A stretch of DNA of 64,000 nt. It comes from Oscheius onirici. Taxonomy: Eukaryota; Nematoda; Chromadorea; Rhabditida; Rhabditidae. Below the pieces are notes generated by a model. That model saw only the letters and a list, made by a program, of their open reading frames with translations. It made no database searches and was not told the origin of the DNA. Shown here piece after piece: positions 11,201-21,000 of this stretch. Location: positions 1,116,001-1,180,000 of the forward strand of contig OW051471.1 of NCBI GenBank assembly GCA_932521025.1, in the 5' to 3' direction. How positions within the stretch are numbered: position 1 is the stretch's first letter; the number at the start of each line of letters is the position of its first letter. Both the position numbers and the translations under genes were made by a program.

Positions 11201-13006
11201 ATACACTCACCATATGATGCCTGTCCAAAGCTTCTTGGATCAAAATGTGACCATGACCAAAGTTGTTCCAATGGTTTGTTGATTTTCTCTAAGCAGCCAG
11301 TAATAAGTGTACCCAAACCTTTCGGCTCAATAGAAATATATAGACCTGATGAAACAAGAGGGTTGTTTTTTGTTTGTACCAAATTCGGCTGATTTTCCTT
11401 CTATCTGGGAATGTTGTTGTGGTATGCAAGAAATTTTCTAACATGCTGCTTGCGCCAGTGAGTTCCCTTTTCTACAGGCTTACTTTTTTGAAACAAAACC
11501 CTGAAATTTTTAGTTACGAAACCCGAAATTCTGTCCCGTCTAGCCAATTTTTCCCATGAAAAAAACATTTTTTAGCTTTTTGATGTTCTGCCAAGTTGTA
11601 GCTCAGACCAAGCTCTACATCTTTTCAGAACATTGTAAAGCTCAAGCATGCTATTCTAAGCCTGAAAACTTCAAAAAATGGCCTAACCATGCAGTGCGCG
11701 TGTATTAGAGGCAGGTGAGGTCGGACAAGGACCCAAAATGATCTCCAGAACGCCCTCAAAAAAGACAAAACGTTTGGAGATTGAGGGGTTTGAACCCTCG
11801 GCCTCCTGATTGCGGATCAGGCGCTCTACCACTGAGCTAAATCCCCGGCGAAGTGTCCTATTTGCACAAGTGAGTATGTTCGCTTGGCGCTGCGTGTTGA
11901 TTAGTGGGGGCAGGGACGGGGGGAATTGGAGGGGAAAAGAGGGAAAATGTTTGGCTGGCCGGAGAGATAAGAAAAATGGAGAAAGCGGCTTGAAAAGGTC
12001 GAAAAAAAGGCTTCAAAAAACTTCGCAAGGACCGGAATAAAAAAATTCTAGCTAAAAATTGAAAAATAGACTGTTTCGCGGACTTCATAAGTATGTACAT
12101 ATTATCTTAGAGCAGTGGTCTTTCCTCATCCCTTTAGCTCAAAATGCATCCAAAAATATTTTTTTCAGACCTTCTTATGGGCTTCGGTCTGTCCTTCACC
12201 ATCGCCAAGGCCAAAGGAACAATCATCGCGGTTTCCTTCTCCTCGGCACTGCACTTCGTTGTCATCTTCCTGTTTTTGTCACTGGCAACTTCGCTGATCG
12301 GTTAGTTTTTCAATCTACCGTGTTTACTTTCACTTAGATTTTGAATTTTCTATGTTTCAAGCATGTCATAAAATCCGACATATTATTCTTTTGCGATATG
12401 AATCCGTAAACAGGGCGTTTTTCATCTGTATTTCTTCAAAAATGGGTCAAAAAATTGATTCACCGTTCAGATAAAGGGAAATGTGGAAAAGAAACATATT
12501 TTATGGATTCTTCTTTCGTGAAAACTACTTCTTTGAGTACAGGAAGAAGAGTTCAAAAAATGTATCTGAGCTGTTTTTTTTTTCGAGTCAAAGGTTTGTC
12601 TTCTCGATGTCATATTCTCAACCTATTATTTACAATTTGAACCGGGCCGCGCGTAAAAAATCTTGACTGAGTATCTAATGTTTCCACGTTTTATCAATTT
12701 GGCTACAGCATGCAAACGTTGAATACTAGCCAAGATTTTGGCAAAGTTACCTTTTTGTGCCCAAACAAATTTTACAAGCTTTTAAAGTTTTACAAAGCCA
12801 CTGTTTCACTGAAAACGTAAAAGCATTCAGCAAAGATAAACGTTGCCATCTTCATTACTTGGAATGCCCAAAAACCCTCATTTTCAGCCATCTTCGTCTT
12901 CCGCTTCCGCTCATCCAAGTATCACGCCATAGCCCTCTTCCTGATCTACGGCATCTTCTTCGTACTAGCCATTTTGTGCGAGGCCAAAGTCATCAAATGG
13001 CAGTGA
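2240..13006 (+). CDS. Na+/Ca2+ exchanger, NCLX/SLC8B1-like (nematode ncx family)
   Basis: Eleven exons join in frame to 661 codons: 2240-2408, 3231-3331, 4513-4644, 4801-4912, 5053-5226, 7529-7852, 8010-8114, 8235-8489, 8697-9059, 12169-12300 and 12888-13006 (TGA). All introns are GT-AG. The ATG at 2240 starts a clear signal peptide (MFLRLLFLLPAIFILSGA). Exon 2 gives the Cys-rich lumenal segment typical of NCLX (CQYV...C..GGGY). Exons 3-4 give the alpha-1 repeat with GVTFMAFGNGAPD (about residues 134-171). Exon 6 starts a hydrophilic loop rich in Arg/Ser and then acidic residues (to about 420). Exon 9 gives the alpha-2 repeat, ending at about residue 578. Several hydrophobic spans fit a multi-pass membrane exchanger. 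Family knowledge says such proteins swap Na+ (or Li+) for Ca2+, often in mitochondria. The alpha-2 core reads AWSNSLGD, where relatives usually have GNS. The exact paralogue (ncx-6 to ncx-10 type) is not resolved. Confidence 0.93.
2566..2836 (+). repeat. Dispersed repeat family D, copy 1 (intron 1 of exchanger)
   Basis: It begins CACTTTAAATTGCT, runs through GAAGCTCTAATTGAGGA and GTGCGCAAATTAG, and ends in a 'CCCTGAAAGGGCGGTG' stretch followed by CCTTG. Related copies sit at 17521-17803 (reverse), 43081-43505 and 52449-53280, with scraps near 46845 and 61640. No protein motif or terminal repeat is visible, so the class is unknown. Confidence 0.75.
3607..4148. mobile_element. MITE with about 25-bp terminal inverted repeats
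   Basis: The left end (GTATATGTTGCAGTTCAAAT...) is mirrored at the right end (...GTTTGAACTGCAACATATAC). The ends are TATA-palindromic, which fits a TA target site (Tc1/mariner type). Just inside, the motif GGTCAATTTGAA repeats on both strands. It is 542 bp, AT-rich and has no coding capacity. It lies in intron 2 of the exchanger gene. Confidence 0.8.
4685..4765. repeat. Hairpin repeat 'CTGCAAAGTTGTA', copy 1
   Basis: CTCTGCAAAGTTGTATAGCA is followed by CTACAACTTTCTAGAAC, forming an imperfect hairpin. The same motif recurs near 11585, 22450 and 49150. Confidence 0.6.
5390..6190. repeat. C/G-tract-rich intronic block with a poly-C run
   Basis: C-rich motifs (GCCCCCCAC and long C runs, including more than 20 C in a row at 5701-5722) fill 5390-5730. 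The complementary G-rich motifs (GGTGGGGGGCT) fill about 6100-6180, so the ends are partly inverted. In between, CCCATATAAGC and its complement recur. It may be a decayed inverted-repeat element. It lies in the 2.3 kb intron 5 of the exchanger gene. Confidence 0.45.
9225..9315. repeat. Decayed copy of the GAGTATCCAA MITE
   Basis: TTGGCCGAGTATCCAACTTT matches the core of the element seen whole at 36725-36909, but the inverted half is missing or degraded. It lies in intron 9 of the exchanger. Confidence 0.45.
10088..10890. mobile_element. TA-flanked fold-back element with tRNA-like loop
   Basis: The arms 10088-10325 and about 10652-10890 are near-perfect inverted copies, starting GGTCGCGTCATAAGTG and ending in its complement. 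TA dinucleotides flank both ends (10086-10087, 10891-10892), as for Tc1/mariner-type insertion. The unpaired centre holds a tRNA-like segment with pol III A and B boxes. Relatives lie at 22928-23400 (one arm plus the tRNA-like part) and 48247-48639 (both arms, no tRNA-like part). It lies in intron 9 of the exchanger. Confidence 0.85.
10394..10470 (+). other. tRNA-like segment inside fold-back element
   Basis: It contains an A box (TGGCGCAGTGG, 10401-10411) and a B box (GGTTCGAGTCC, 10441-10451), followed by a CTTTTT stop-like run. The acceptor and T stems do not pair well, so it is a tRNA-derived pol III promoter relic rather than a working tRNA. A close copy lies at 23253-23330. Confidence 0.65.
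11575..11665. repeat. Hairpin repeat 'CTGCAAAGTTGTA', copy 2
   Basis: GATGTTCTGCCAAGTTGTAG is followed by CTCTACATCTTTTCAGAAC, the same hairpin layout as at 4685. It lies in intron 9 of the exchanger, just upstream of the tRNA gene. Confidence 0.6.
11775..11846 (-). tRNA. tRNA gene, anticodon read as CGC (Ala)
   Basis: On the minus strand the 72 nt fold as a full cloverleaf: acceptor GGGGATT/AATCTCC with one G-T pair, D stem GCTC/GAGC, anticodon stem CCTGA/TCAGG, and T stem GAGGG/CCCTC with loop TTCAAAC. The anticodon loop is TCCGCAA, which puts CGC at positions 34-36 (alanine) but leaves C instead of the usual T at position 33. It lies within intron 9 of the exchanger gene on the opposite strand. 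The gene is intact in form, but the odd loop makes identity and function less sure. Confidence 0.85.
12655..12785. repeat. Decayed copy of the GAGTATCCAA MITE
   Basis: TTGACTGAGTATCTAATGTTTC, then ATCAATTTGGCTACAGCA, then GCCAAGATTTTGGCAAAG follow the same order as in the element at 36725-36909. The terminal GGGCTGTC ends are not clear. It lies in intron 10 of the exchanger. Confidence 0.6.
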
Positions 13007-13167
13007 TTTTGTCCCCTTTTAGCCTCAATTTTTGACCTGATTTGTATATTTCGCATAATTCTAGTCCGGGTAGTGCAGACAGACTGCGCAACTATTAAAA
13101 AATGAGTATCATTCTCAGAGAACTACAAAAAAGATATTGAAAATGTGTCTGATGAAAAGAGCAGGAG

Positions 13168-13173
13168 AATAAA
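13168..13173 (+). other. Candidate poly(A) signal AATAAA of the exchanger gene
   Basis: AATAAA lies 162 bases past the exchanger stop codon and is the first exact hexamer I see downstream on the plus strand. Confidence 0.4.
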
Positions 13174-13608
13174 TAGTAGTATTTTTGTCATCATGTGTCG
13201 TTCATGTCGATTGAAGAAAAAAAAACTATGACAAAACTTATGACCCGACCCTATTCTGAAGCATTCTTTCTGAAAAAAAAATTTCGGCCACAATCGGGAC
13301 GAGCCCAGCGGATGGATCGGAACTGTCAATCTGTGGGAAAATTGGACATATTGCAAACTCTATGAGAAAAGAAATGGGCAAAACGGATTGTGCAAGAACA
13401 AAATCTCATCATATAAAGCGAAAAAGCGAAAATCTGTGCAAACTCCAAGTTCAAAAGTGATTGCCAAATACAAGCAACTGATGACGATCTCGTGGCCTCG
13501 GAAAAACACATAGACAAAGTTACAGAGTCAGCCGCAGACACCATTTTCTTTACCTTACTAGTCCCCCTTTTGCTAGTCCGAAATAAAATTTGCTAGTCCG
13601 AATACCAT

Positions 13609-14757
13609 TTAGGCAAGATAGAATAGTATTAAACAAACAGAGGTTACGGTACTTTCTATTGTGGTAGGACCCTCAGTCGTTCTGCCTACCGTACTCGTCG
13701 TCTGGGCTACAGTAGTTTCTACCGTAGCGACAGAAGGGACTACCGTGAATTTGGTAATTGTGGTAGAAGCCTCAGTCGTTGGGACTACAGTGCTCTCCAT
13801 CGTGGTACTTGTTCTGGCTACCGTACTCAAACCCGTCGTAGTAGAAGTCTCCGTGGTCTTGGCTACAGTAGGATCCTCACTTGTTCCGACTACTGTACTC
13901 TCCATCGTCGTAGGACCCTCAATCATTACGGTAGTCACAGTCTCGGTGCTTGTACTGGCAGTGAGAGCTTCTTCTGTTGTGGAAGACATAGTCGGTTGAA
14001 CAGTTGTACTGAAAAAGATTAGTATTCAAACAGATCAGAACTAACCTCTCAGTCGAGGAGACTACCGTGCTAGTGAAACCGACTGTAACTTCCGAGATAG
14101 ATGGTTCTGTATTCCTAGGATTCTCGCGTGTTCCGGCTACCGTACTCGTCGTTGTGAGAGCCTCTGTCGTTTCAGCTACAGTAGTTTCTACCGTACTGTC
14201 AGGATAGACTTCTGTAGCTTGGAAGCTGTCGTCGTAGGACCCTCAGTGGTTGCGGTAGTCACAGTTCCGGTGATAGTACTGTCAGTGGAAGCTTCCTCTG
14301 TTGTGGTAGTCCAAAGTGGGAAGATTACGTCGTCTTGGCCAACTTCCACTTCGCAGCCCCAATCTCCGAGAGGAGTTTTGTCATTTACAGCAAAGTCGTA
14401 CGAGCAGATTCAGTACCCGATACTACAGAACTTCTCGGACGACTTTATCTGACAGTCTCGTTGGAACTCCCATTGTGTCGGATCGCAACATGAGGTGATT
14501 CCCTTGGTGACGCAGTCTTGTGAAAAAGGAGGCAGCACGAAAAGTTTGGGGTCGACTGGAGTGACTTCGGTACAGTAGTCCTTGAGCCTCTTGAGGGAAT
14601 GAGCTGTCATCATGTGTTCTTTCATGGCCTGGAAGGGAGAGAGTTAGTACAGTAATTTCGTTGTTACCGTCACTGTCGGTTCCCCAAACTCTCTACCCGG
14701 TAGACCTACCAAGACCTGAAGACTTCCGAAGAGAAGAAGAAGTAGTAGCTGTCGCAT
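13609..14757 (-). pseudogene. Secreted Thr/Ser-rich mucin-like gene, disrupted
   Basis: Exon 1 (14757-14668) starts with a signal peptide (MRQLLLLLLFGSLQVLVGL). Exon 2 starts at 14628 and encodes a Cys-containing ectodomain with SCCDPTQWEF. Exon 3 (14008-13609) is a Thr/Val/Ser mucin-like tail with TT, TTE and STV repeats. The frame is broken twice: a TGA at 14410-14412 interrupts a Cys-rich stretch whose reading continues sensibly after it, and near 14215-14240 the Thr-rich coding moves to another frame until the donor at 14046. The exon 2-3 splice is otherwise in phase. Either this is a pseudogene or the assembly has errors here. No GT-AG intron with a worm-like acceptor removes both defects. 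It is the nearest same-strand neighbour downstream of the large secreted gene and shares its taste for TACTGTA/TACCGTA words. Confidence 0.7.
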
Positions 14758-15038
14758 CCCTGCAGTCCAAGAGTGTCGTCTGGCTAGCTGTAATCTCCCT
14801 AGGGTTTTTACAAAAACCTACAAACTTTTCTATTTGTTGAGAGTTTTCATAAGAGTCTTTGATTTTTTGAAGAAGAAGTTTTCTCAGGGTAATTAGTGTC
14901 AGAGTTTTTCAGAACACAGTCAGAGGGACAGAGGGATAGATAGTCTGATTGTGAAGAACAGAAAGACAAAGGGACAGAGAAACAGACGGACAAAAGAACA
15001 GAGGGACCAACGGAGTAAGAGGCGGTGATATCGAACAA

Positions 15039-15044
15039 TTTATT
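15039..15044 (-). other. Poly(A) signal AATAAA of the large secreted gene
   Basis: On the minus strand AATAAA follows the TAA stop at 15100 by about 56 bases, a normal spacing for a worm 3' UTR. Confidence 0.65.
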
Positions 15045-15099
15045 GAGCTTCTCATATTTTTTCAACAATATACATACAAATGACATAAATATTGTCAAT

Positions 15100-18000
15100 T
15101 TAGGCCTTTTTGAGCAGTGAGCACATCCCGAGAAGGTGTCCAATTGAGCGTTTTCTTCTTCGACACAGTGACTGTGAACAACAGCAACTGGGCATGGCCT
15201 GGGGACAACAGGACTGATTCTGGGGAGTACAGCAAGAAGACATGGCACTAGGGCAGCAAGACTGAATGGCATTGTTGCAGCAAGGACTCGGAGGGACCGG
15301 TGGAGCTGAACAGCAGAGCGGAGAGGACTGAAAATTGATACCTAGATAAACTATTTTTTTCTCGGGATTGATTAATAAAGATAAAGATAAAGGTTACCCC
15401 GTAATCAACGCCAGAGCAAGCTCAATTGCTTGCGGGACTAATCTGAGGGGCCAGAGAAATCAGGCTTACGTTCTATAATCTGGACAGGTGCCAAGTCTGA
15501 CTCCAAGAACGCTTTATCTTCGTAGCATGCTACTACCAATTTACCGACCTCGGGAAGATGGATGCCTTGGTTGGGCAGAAGCGGGTTTGAACTTGGGATC
15601 TTTAGAGTGACGCTGGCGCCTCCTACCACTGTGCTATCTCGCTTCCTCTCTACCCGAGAAAAAAAAGAAGACATGACACTAGGGCAAGGGATTGATCAAT
15701 ATCAAAAGTTTTCCATCTGGTTTCTTTTTACCGCTTTGACGGAGCATATTTATTTTTTTTATATCCTAACTCAGAAAAAGATCTGTAGGGAAGAGAAGTA
15801 TATCATCGGAAATCGTCAAACTGCCATTTTTCTGTATTCAGTCCGGGGAAGTCTTCTGGGAATTGTTGAAAATGTTGGACCAAGCTTGGCCGAGAGTAGA
15901 TTCCATCTGTGTGGAGGTCGTCCAGCTGTCCAGCAATTGCCGTCTTCATTCGCAACCTTCCATGCCCAGTCGAACAGACGCATTTTGTATTCATCTACGA
16001 CGTCCTTTAGCTTCGTCCTGCTACGGATGGTCTCATTCGAGATATGATCCAGAAGCGACAAGCCGACCATCTTTCTCTCCATTTTTCGCTGAGCAATAGC
16101 TAGAGCCGTTTCTTCCGTCTTCTTTAAAGGGACAGTCTCATTACGTGCCTCCAAGCCTCCAGGGGAAATCAGGCAACTGCGTGGCGGGACCCACGACAAA
16201 TTCCATTTTTGCGTTTTTCTCGTTCTACACTACATTTTTCGATTTCGACTTTAGTTGGCCTATTTCCCCTGCACGGCTATAATGAGATTGTCTCTTTAAA
16301 CCGCCGTATAGTAACGTGGGTAAAACCTTCATTTCGAACAGCTTCTTTTTCAGTTTCAATGGAGTCATCTTTGAGTAGTAGACCTCTTTGTCGTTGAAAA
16401 ATGAAGCCCACCCTAACTGCACTCGTCTACTTATTTCTTTGGTCATCTCGCCATCGGCAGACAGCTTTGATCCCAATTAAACGAAATCAGGCTGGCTCTG
16501 GTCACGCATTTGGTGACCAGTGTGCCCCATCTTCCGACCTAAAGGAGTGGGAACACCCTCAGACTTATAAATAAACTCCTGGAAAACTTTGATCTTAGTT
16601 ATGCACTCCCAGGCTTGTTCATTTTTTCAAACAGCGTATACTACCAAGACGGAATAAAGGCCTTGATGTCGTTTTGGCTAAAATAAAAGTTGTGTGCTGG
16701 TGCAGCCATATATTGTGCCGAGAAGGTCGTTTTTACGGATCAAACGTACTTTCAAAAAGACTTTTTTTTATTGAAAATTCGCAGTCTATAGCAAAACAAA
16801 TGGAGGATCTGCAAGAAGCAACCCTACCACCAGGTTTGGTTTTTACCGTTTTACTGAAACATTGAAAATTTGAATGTGAATACAATTGCTTTAGTTTTAT
16901 GGTTCCCGTGAAACACAGTAAATTATATTTTAGCTACTGTTTTTGTCAAAAGTAAGCGAGATGGCGCAGTGGTAGGAGGCGCCAGCGTCAATCTAAAGGT
17001 CCCAAGTTCAAACCCGCTTCTGCCCAACCAAGGCATCCATCCTCCCGAGGTCGGTAAATTGGTAGTAGCATGCTACGAAGATAAAGCGTTCTTGGAGTCA
17101 GACTTGGCACCTGTCCAGATTATAGAACGTAAGCCTGATTTCTCTGGCCCCTCAGATTAGACCCGCAAGCAATTGAGCTTGCTCTGGCGTTGATTACGGG
17201 GTAACCTTTTATCTTTTACTTTTGTCAAAAAAAGGCATCAAAAACCTACCGATTGACAACCGCCACCGCCTCCACAGCCTCCACCACAGCCAGATTGACA
17301 GGAAGAGCCACCACAGGATGGCTGTTGCTCGCCACAGCCTCTTCCTCCACCTGGAATTTTCAATTTTTCCAATTCGAAGTCTCTAAAAATTACCACAATC
17401 TCCACCACAGGGACTGTAATTGATCGGCATACAAAGGTTTCCCTGTCGTCCGAAGAGCTGACCGCCACAGCAGGAGGATGAGGGAGCCTGAAGAATGGTG
17501 AGTGAGTGAATTTTTTGTGACAAGGATAGCACCGCCCTTCCAGGGCTAAAGATATCTTGTCTTCCGATTTACTTCGCTCTGTCACAGAGTCTCAGCCCTA
17601 GTTCCTTTTTCATTCTTCTCTCGTCACCCCCTTTTCAGTCACCCCCTGTCCCTCCAAAGAAACTGCCAAAGTTGTATGAGCACTTCGCACTTGCTTTTCC
17701 TGTCGTGACGGACTAAGCTGCGCACAAAGCTCCCCTCCTTATCCTCAATAAGAGCTTCAGACAAACACACAAACACACAGAGACTTGGGAGCAATTTATA
17801 ATGGATTTTGAAATCTGGTGCAAAAAGAAATAAAACAATCGTTCTTCAATGTTATTGTACAGTTTTCGAAACAAAAACAAGCTCTGAAAATCTAGTCGAC
17901 CAACACCCAAAACCAGAAACTTCTAGCCAGTTTTTATAATTTCTTCGGCCCGAAAAAGGTAGTTATGTTTCTCAGGGAAGCTTTGACAGTTAGCAGCTTT

Positions 18001-21000
18001 TGCTTTATGCCTGCAGACTTGTAAAAATCTGTTAAAATTATTATTAAAAAAGCGACCCGCAAAGAGAGGTGGTTTGGAGTTTACAAAAACAGGGCAATAC
18101 AAAAACGGGGCAATATTATTTTATTAATAATATTAAATAGCATGTTTTTGGAGTCAAGTGGTTGGGAAAGAGGGTTGAGTCCAGATGACAAAAGCTTTTG
18201 TTTCACGATACTTTCAAAGCCATCAGTCTTCTCCGAATCACACTTCATTCCATTTTCTGTCAAAATCGCAACAATTTACTATCAGGTGCGGCAATAAGTT
18301 CGGATACTTTTGGTCGTAATTTCTTTGTTCTTTAAACAAATCAGGCGATCTTTTTTATTTAGAAAAAATGGTCTAAGTTAGCTCTATTTAATGGTGTATA
18401 AAGCTCAGAAACCCTAGTTGAAAATTTTTGAGCACCACTCCAAAAGCTGAAAATTAGGTCGATAGTTTTGTCACCGCGGAGACCAAAGAGCATTTTCCAA
18501 AATTCTGACAGCGTAGTTTTATTGTTCTTATCAAATAAGGACCCCAGCCGCGACCCGATTCCTCAGAAATTTTTCCTCGCTGAGATACAGAGGGTCAAAC
18601 TTCCGAAAGTGGCCAACTTCAGAGGCATGTATAGCGCTCATCAAATCGAATTTAAAAAATCGGCCGATGCACCCTGAAAGAGCTCAGTCTGGGCTACAAA
18701 ATCATGTATAAAACAGAAAAGGCCCAGTAGAAAATTTTCGAGAAACGCGTCTTTGAAAATCGGCGCTCTTTACCATGATGGGGGGTATCACAATATAGCT
18801 CAGACGTAGAGAAGTGGAGCGCAGAAAGCCGATTTCTGATATCTCATTCAGAAAAAAAGTTATGAACAAAAGGCTAACTATTTATTGTCCGGACCAGAAC
18901 CAGAAGACTGTTAAAAGTTCTCTAGAAGGAAAATCATGAATACCGATAAGGGATACTTTTCGCTCCATGATACCCCCATCATGGTAAAGAGAGCCGATTT
19001 TCAAAGTCGCGTTTCTAGAAAATTTGATCAGCTCAGTTGGCTCTGCTAGAAACAATCGCTTGAAGTTCCGAGTACTCTGTAGTCATCACCAAGAAAGATT
19101 TTTCTAGACTCCAAACTTGTCGTCAGTCTCGGTATATATCTGCGAAAACTATTACATGTGATAGGAATAAACGCCCACCCTTCTAAAATTTTTGTTTCTC
19201 ATCGAAATGCCACCAAAATTTGGCTGGATGGGGGCAGTACAGGGCCCAACTTCGTCACAAAATTTCAGCCAATTTGCATTTTCTATGGCGGAGCTAGGTC
19301 GATTTTGTCACTTTTTGGGTCCGACCTCGCGGCACTGTCGGACCTATAACTTTTTTGTAGAAAACATATCGACATGTGCTATGGCCTATTAGATGCATCA
19401 CATATGAGGCTAGATCCCTGCACAATACCAGACCAAGCCATCGAACAGTTTTCTCAAACATTCGCTCCTAAACTTTTTTCTCTTGCCCAAAAACACCATG
19501 TGTATCATGGAATTTTTTGGTCAAAATTTTTTATTTTTTTCGCACTGACATGCTTTTACCTAAAAACTTGTTGGCTCCTCGAGATTCGCGTCGGAAGTGG
19601 CGAAAAGTGGCAAAAAACTGATTCTAGAAGCTTCTAGAACATTCCATGACACATTCTTCGACCCAATGGTGGCTGGCTTGGACTGATATTGTGCAGCGAT
19701 ATAGCCTCATAAGTGATGCATGGCATAGGCCATAGAATGTGCCGATATGTTATCCTCAAAAAAAGTTATGGGTCCGACAGTGCCGCGATGTCGGACCCCA
19801 AAAAGTGATAAAATCGACCTAGCTCCGCCATAGAAAATGCAAATTGGCTGAAATTTTGTGACGAAGTTGGGCCCTGTACTGCCCCCATCCAGCCAAATTT
19901 TGGTGGCATTTCGATGAGAAACAAAAATTTTAGAAGGGTGGGCGTTTATTCCTATCACACGTAATAGTTTTAGATGGCTTGTCGTTATCAGGAATCACTG
20001 TTCGTTTTCTTTATCATCATGGCGAAACATACTTTTTTGACGTTTTTGTTTCACAAAAGTCGGAAAACCAGTGGTTTTCCCCATTCAAGCTTTTGTGTAA
20101 TTTCAAAGTTCAATCGTCGTGTGAACTGCTTCCACTCTGTATCTTCAATTTACGCCGGTAAAGAAACATACCTTGATCCGAAATTTTCAATCTCACAAGT
20201 GAGAACCTCAAAAATTGTCAGAACCTCAAAAAGTCTAATGTAACCTTTATCTTCTCCTATTCTTCATTTTCCTACCTGGTGGTACGCCTGTTGCTGAGGG
20301 AAAGCCGGAGGAACTGGCCAGACTCTATTGGGCTGATGGTAGGGCTGTGGCTGGGCATAGCCTCCTTGCTGTTGTGGCTGGTAATATGACGGAAGGGCTG
20401 GTGGAATTGGGGCTGGGAACTGTGGCTGGGGAACCTGGAACTGTTTCATTAGTGCAATCTTTTTCGATCAAAAGTTACGGATGAGCAAGTTTGTTGCACT
20501 GTCTACATAAAGTTCCAATCATGGGGATAGAAAATACTTTCATGGCAAAATGAGCATATTATTATAAGAAGAATTTTACGTAGACAGTTGTCCATGTCCC
20601 GAAACAACATTTTTAGAGCCATTTATCGACTGGGATGATCTGATTCTATTGCAAAAGTATCCATCCATCATTCTCAAAATGTCCAACTTATACCAAAGAA
20701 ATAAAGTTAAATTTGTGTTTCGCGACTACTATGCGACTCTCAATGCGGTTTGAAAACACTACGAAGTGGAAGAATTTTCTCTCTACTACTAAAGCGCAAT
20801 GTTGTGAACACTGACCGGTTGAAGAAAGCCGACAGGTTGAGGCGGAGAAACCGACTGTGACGGTAAGAATGTCTGCTGTTGTGGCTGAGGCTGTGGCCGG
20901 TAAGATCCTAAATATTTTATCGTTTCAAAATTTGGATATGTTTGAGCTGAAGGAAAAGTTACTGATTTTCGATCTTCAGTGTGATGGAAAAAAAACCAGC

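Noticed and set aside
13661-13999. Plus-strand Val/Thr-rich frame of 112 codons
   Set aside because: It is antisense to the Thr-rich tail of the minus-strand mucin-like gene and mirrors its repeats.
15438-17160. Conserved open frame of about 60 codons (SNPLLPNQGIH...) in two places as a gene
   Set aside because: It spans the body of a tRNA-derived SINE with a target-site duplication; conservation reflects recent retroposition.
19158-19958. Two matching open frames (IGINAHPSK...) on opposite strands as a conserved protein
   Set aside because: They are mirror arms of one palindrome, so similarity follows from the DNA repeat; no start context, splice sites or known domain.
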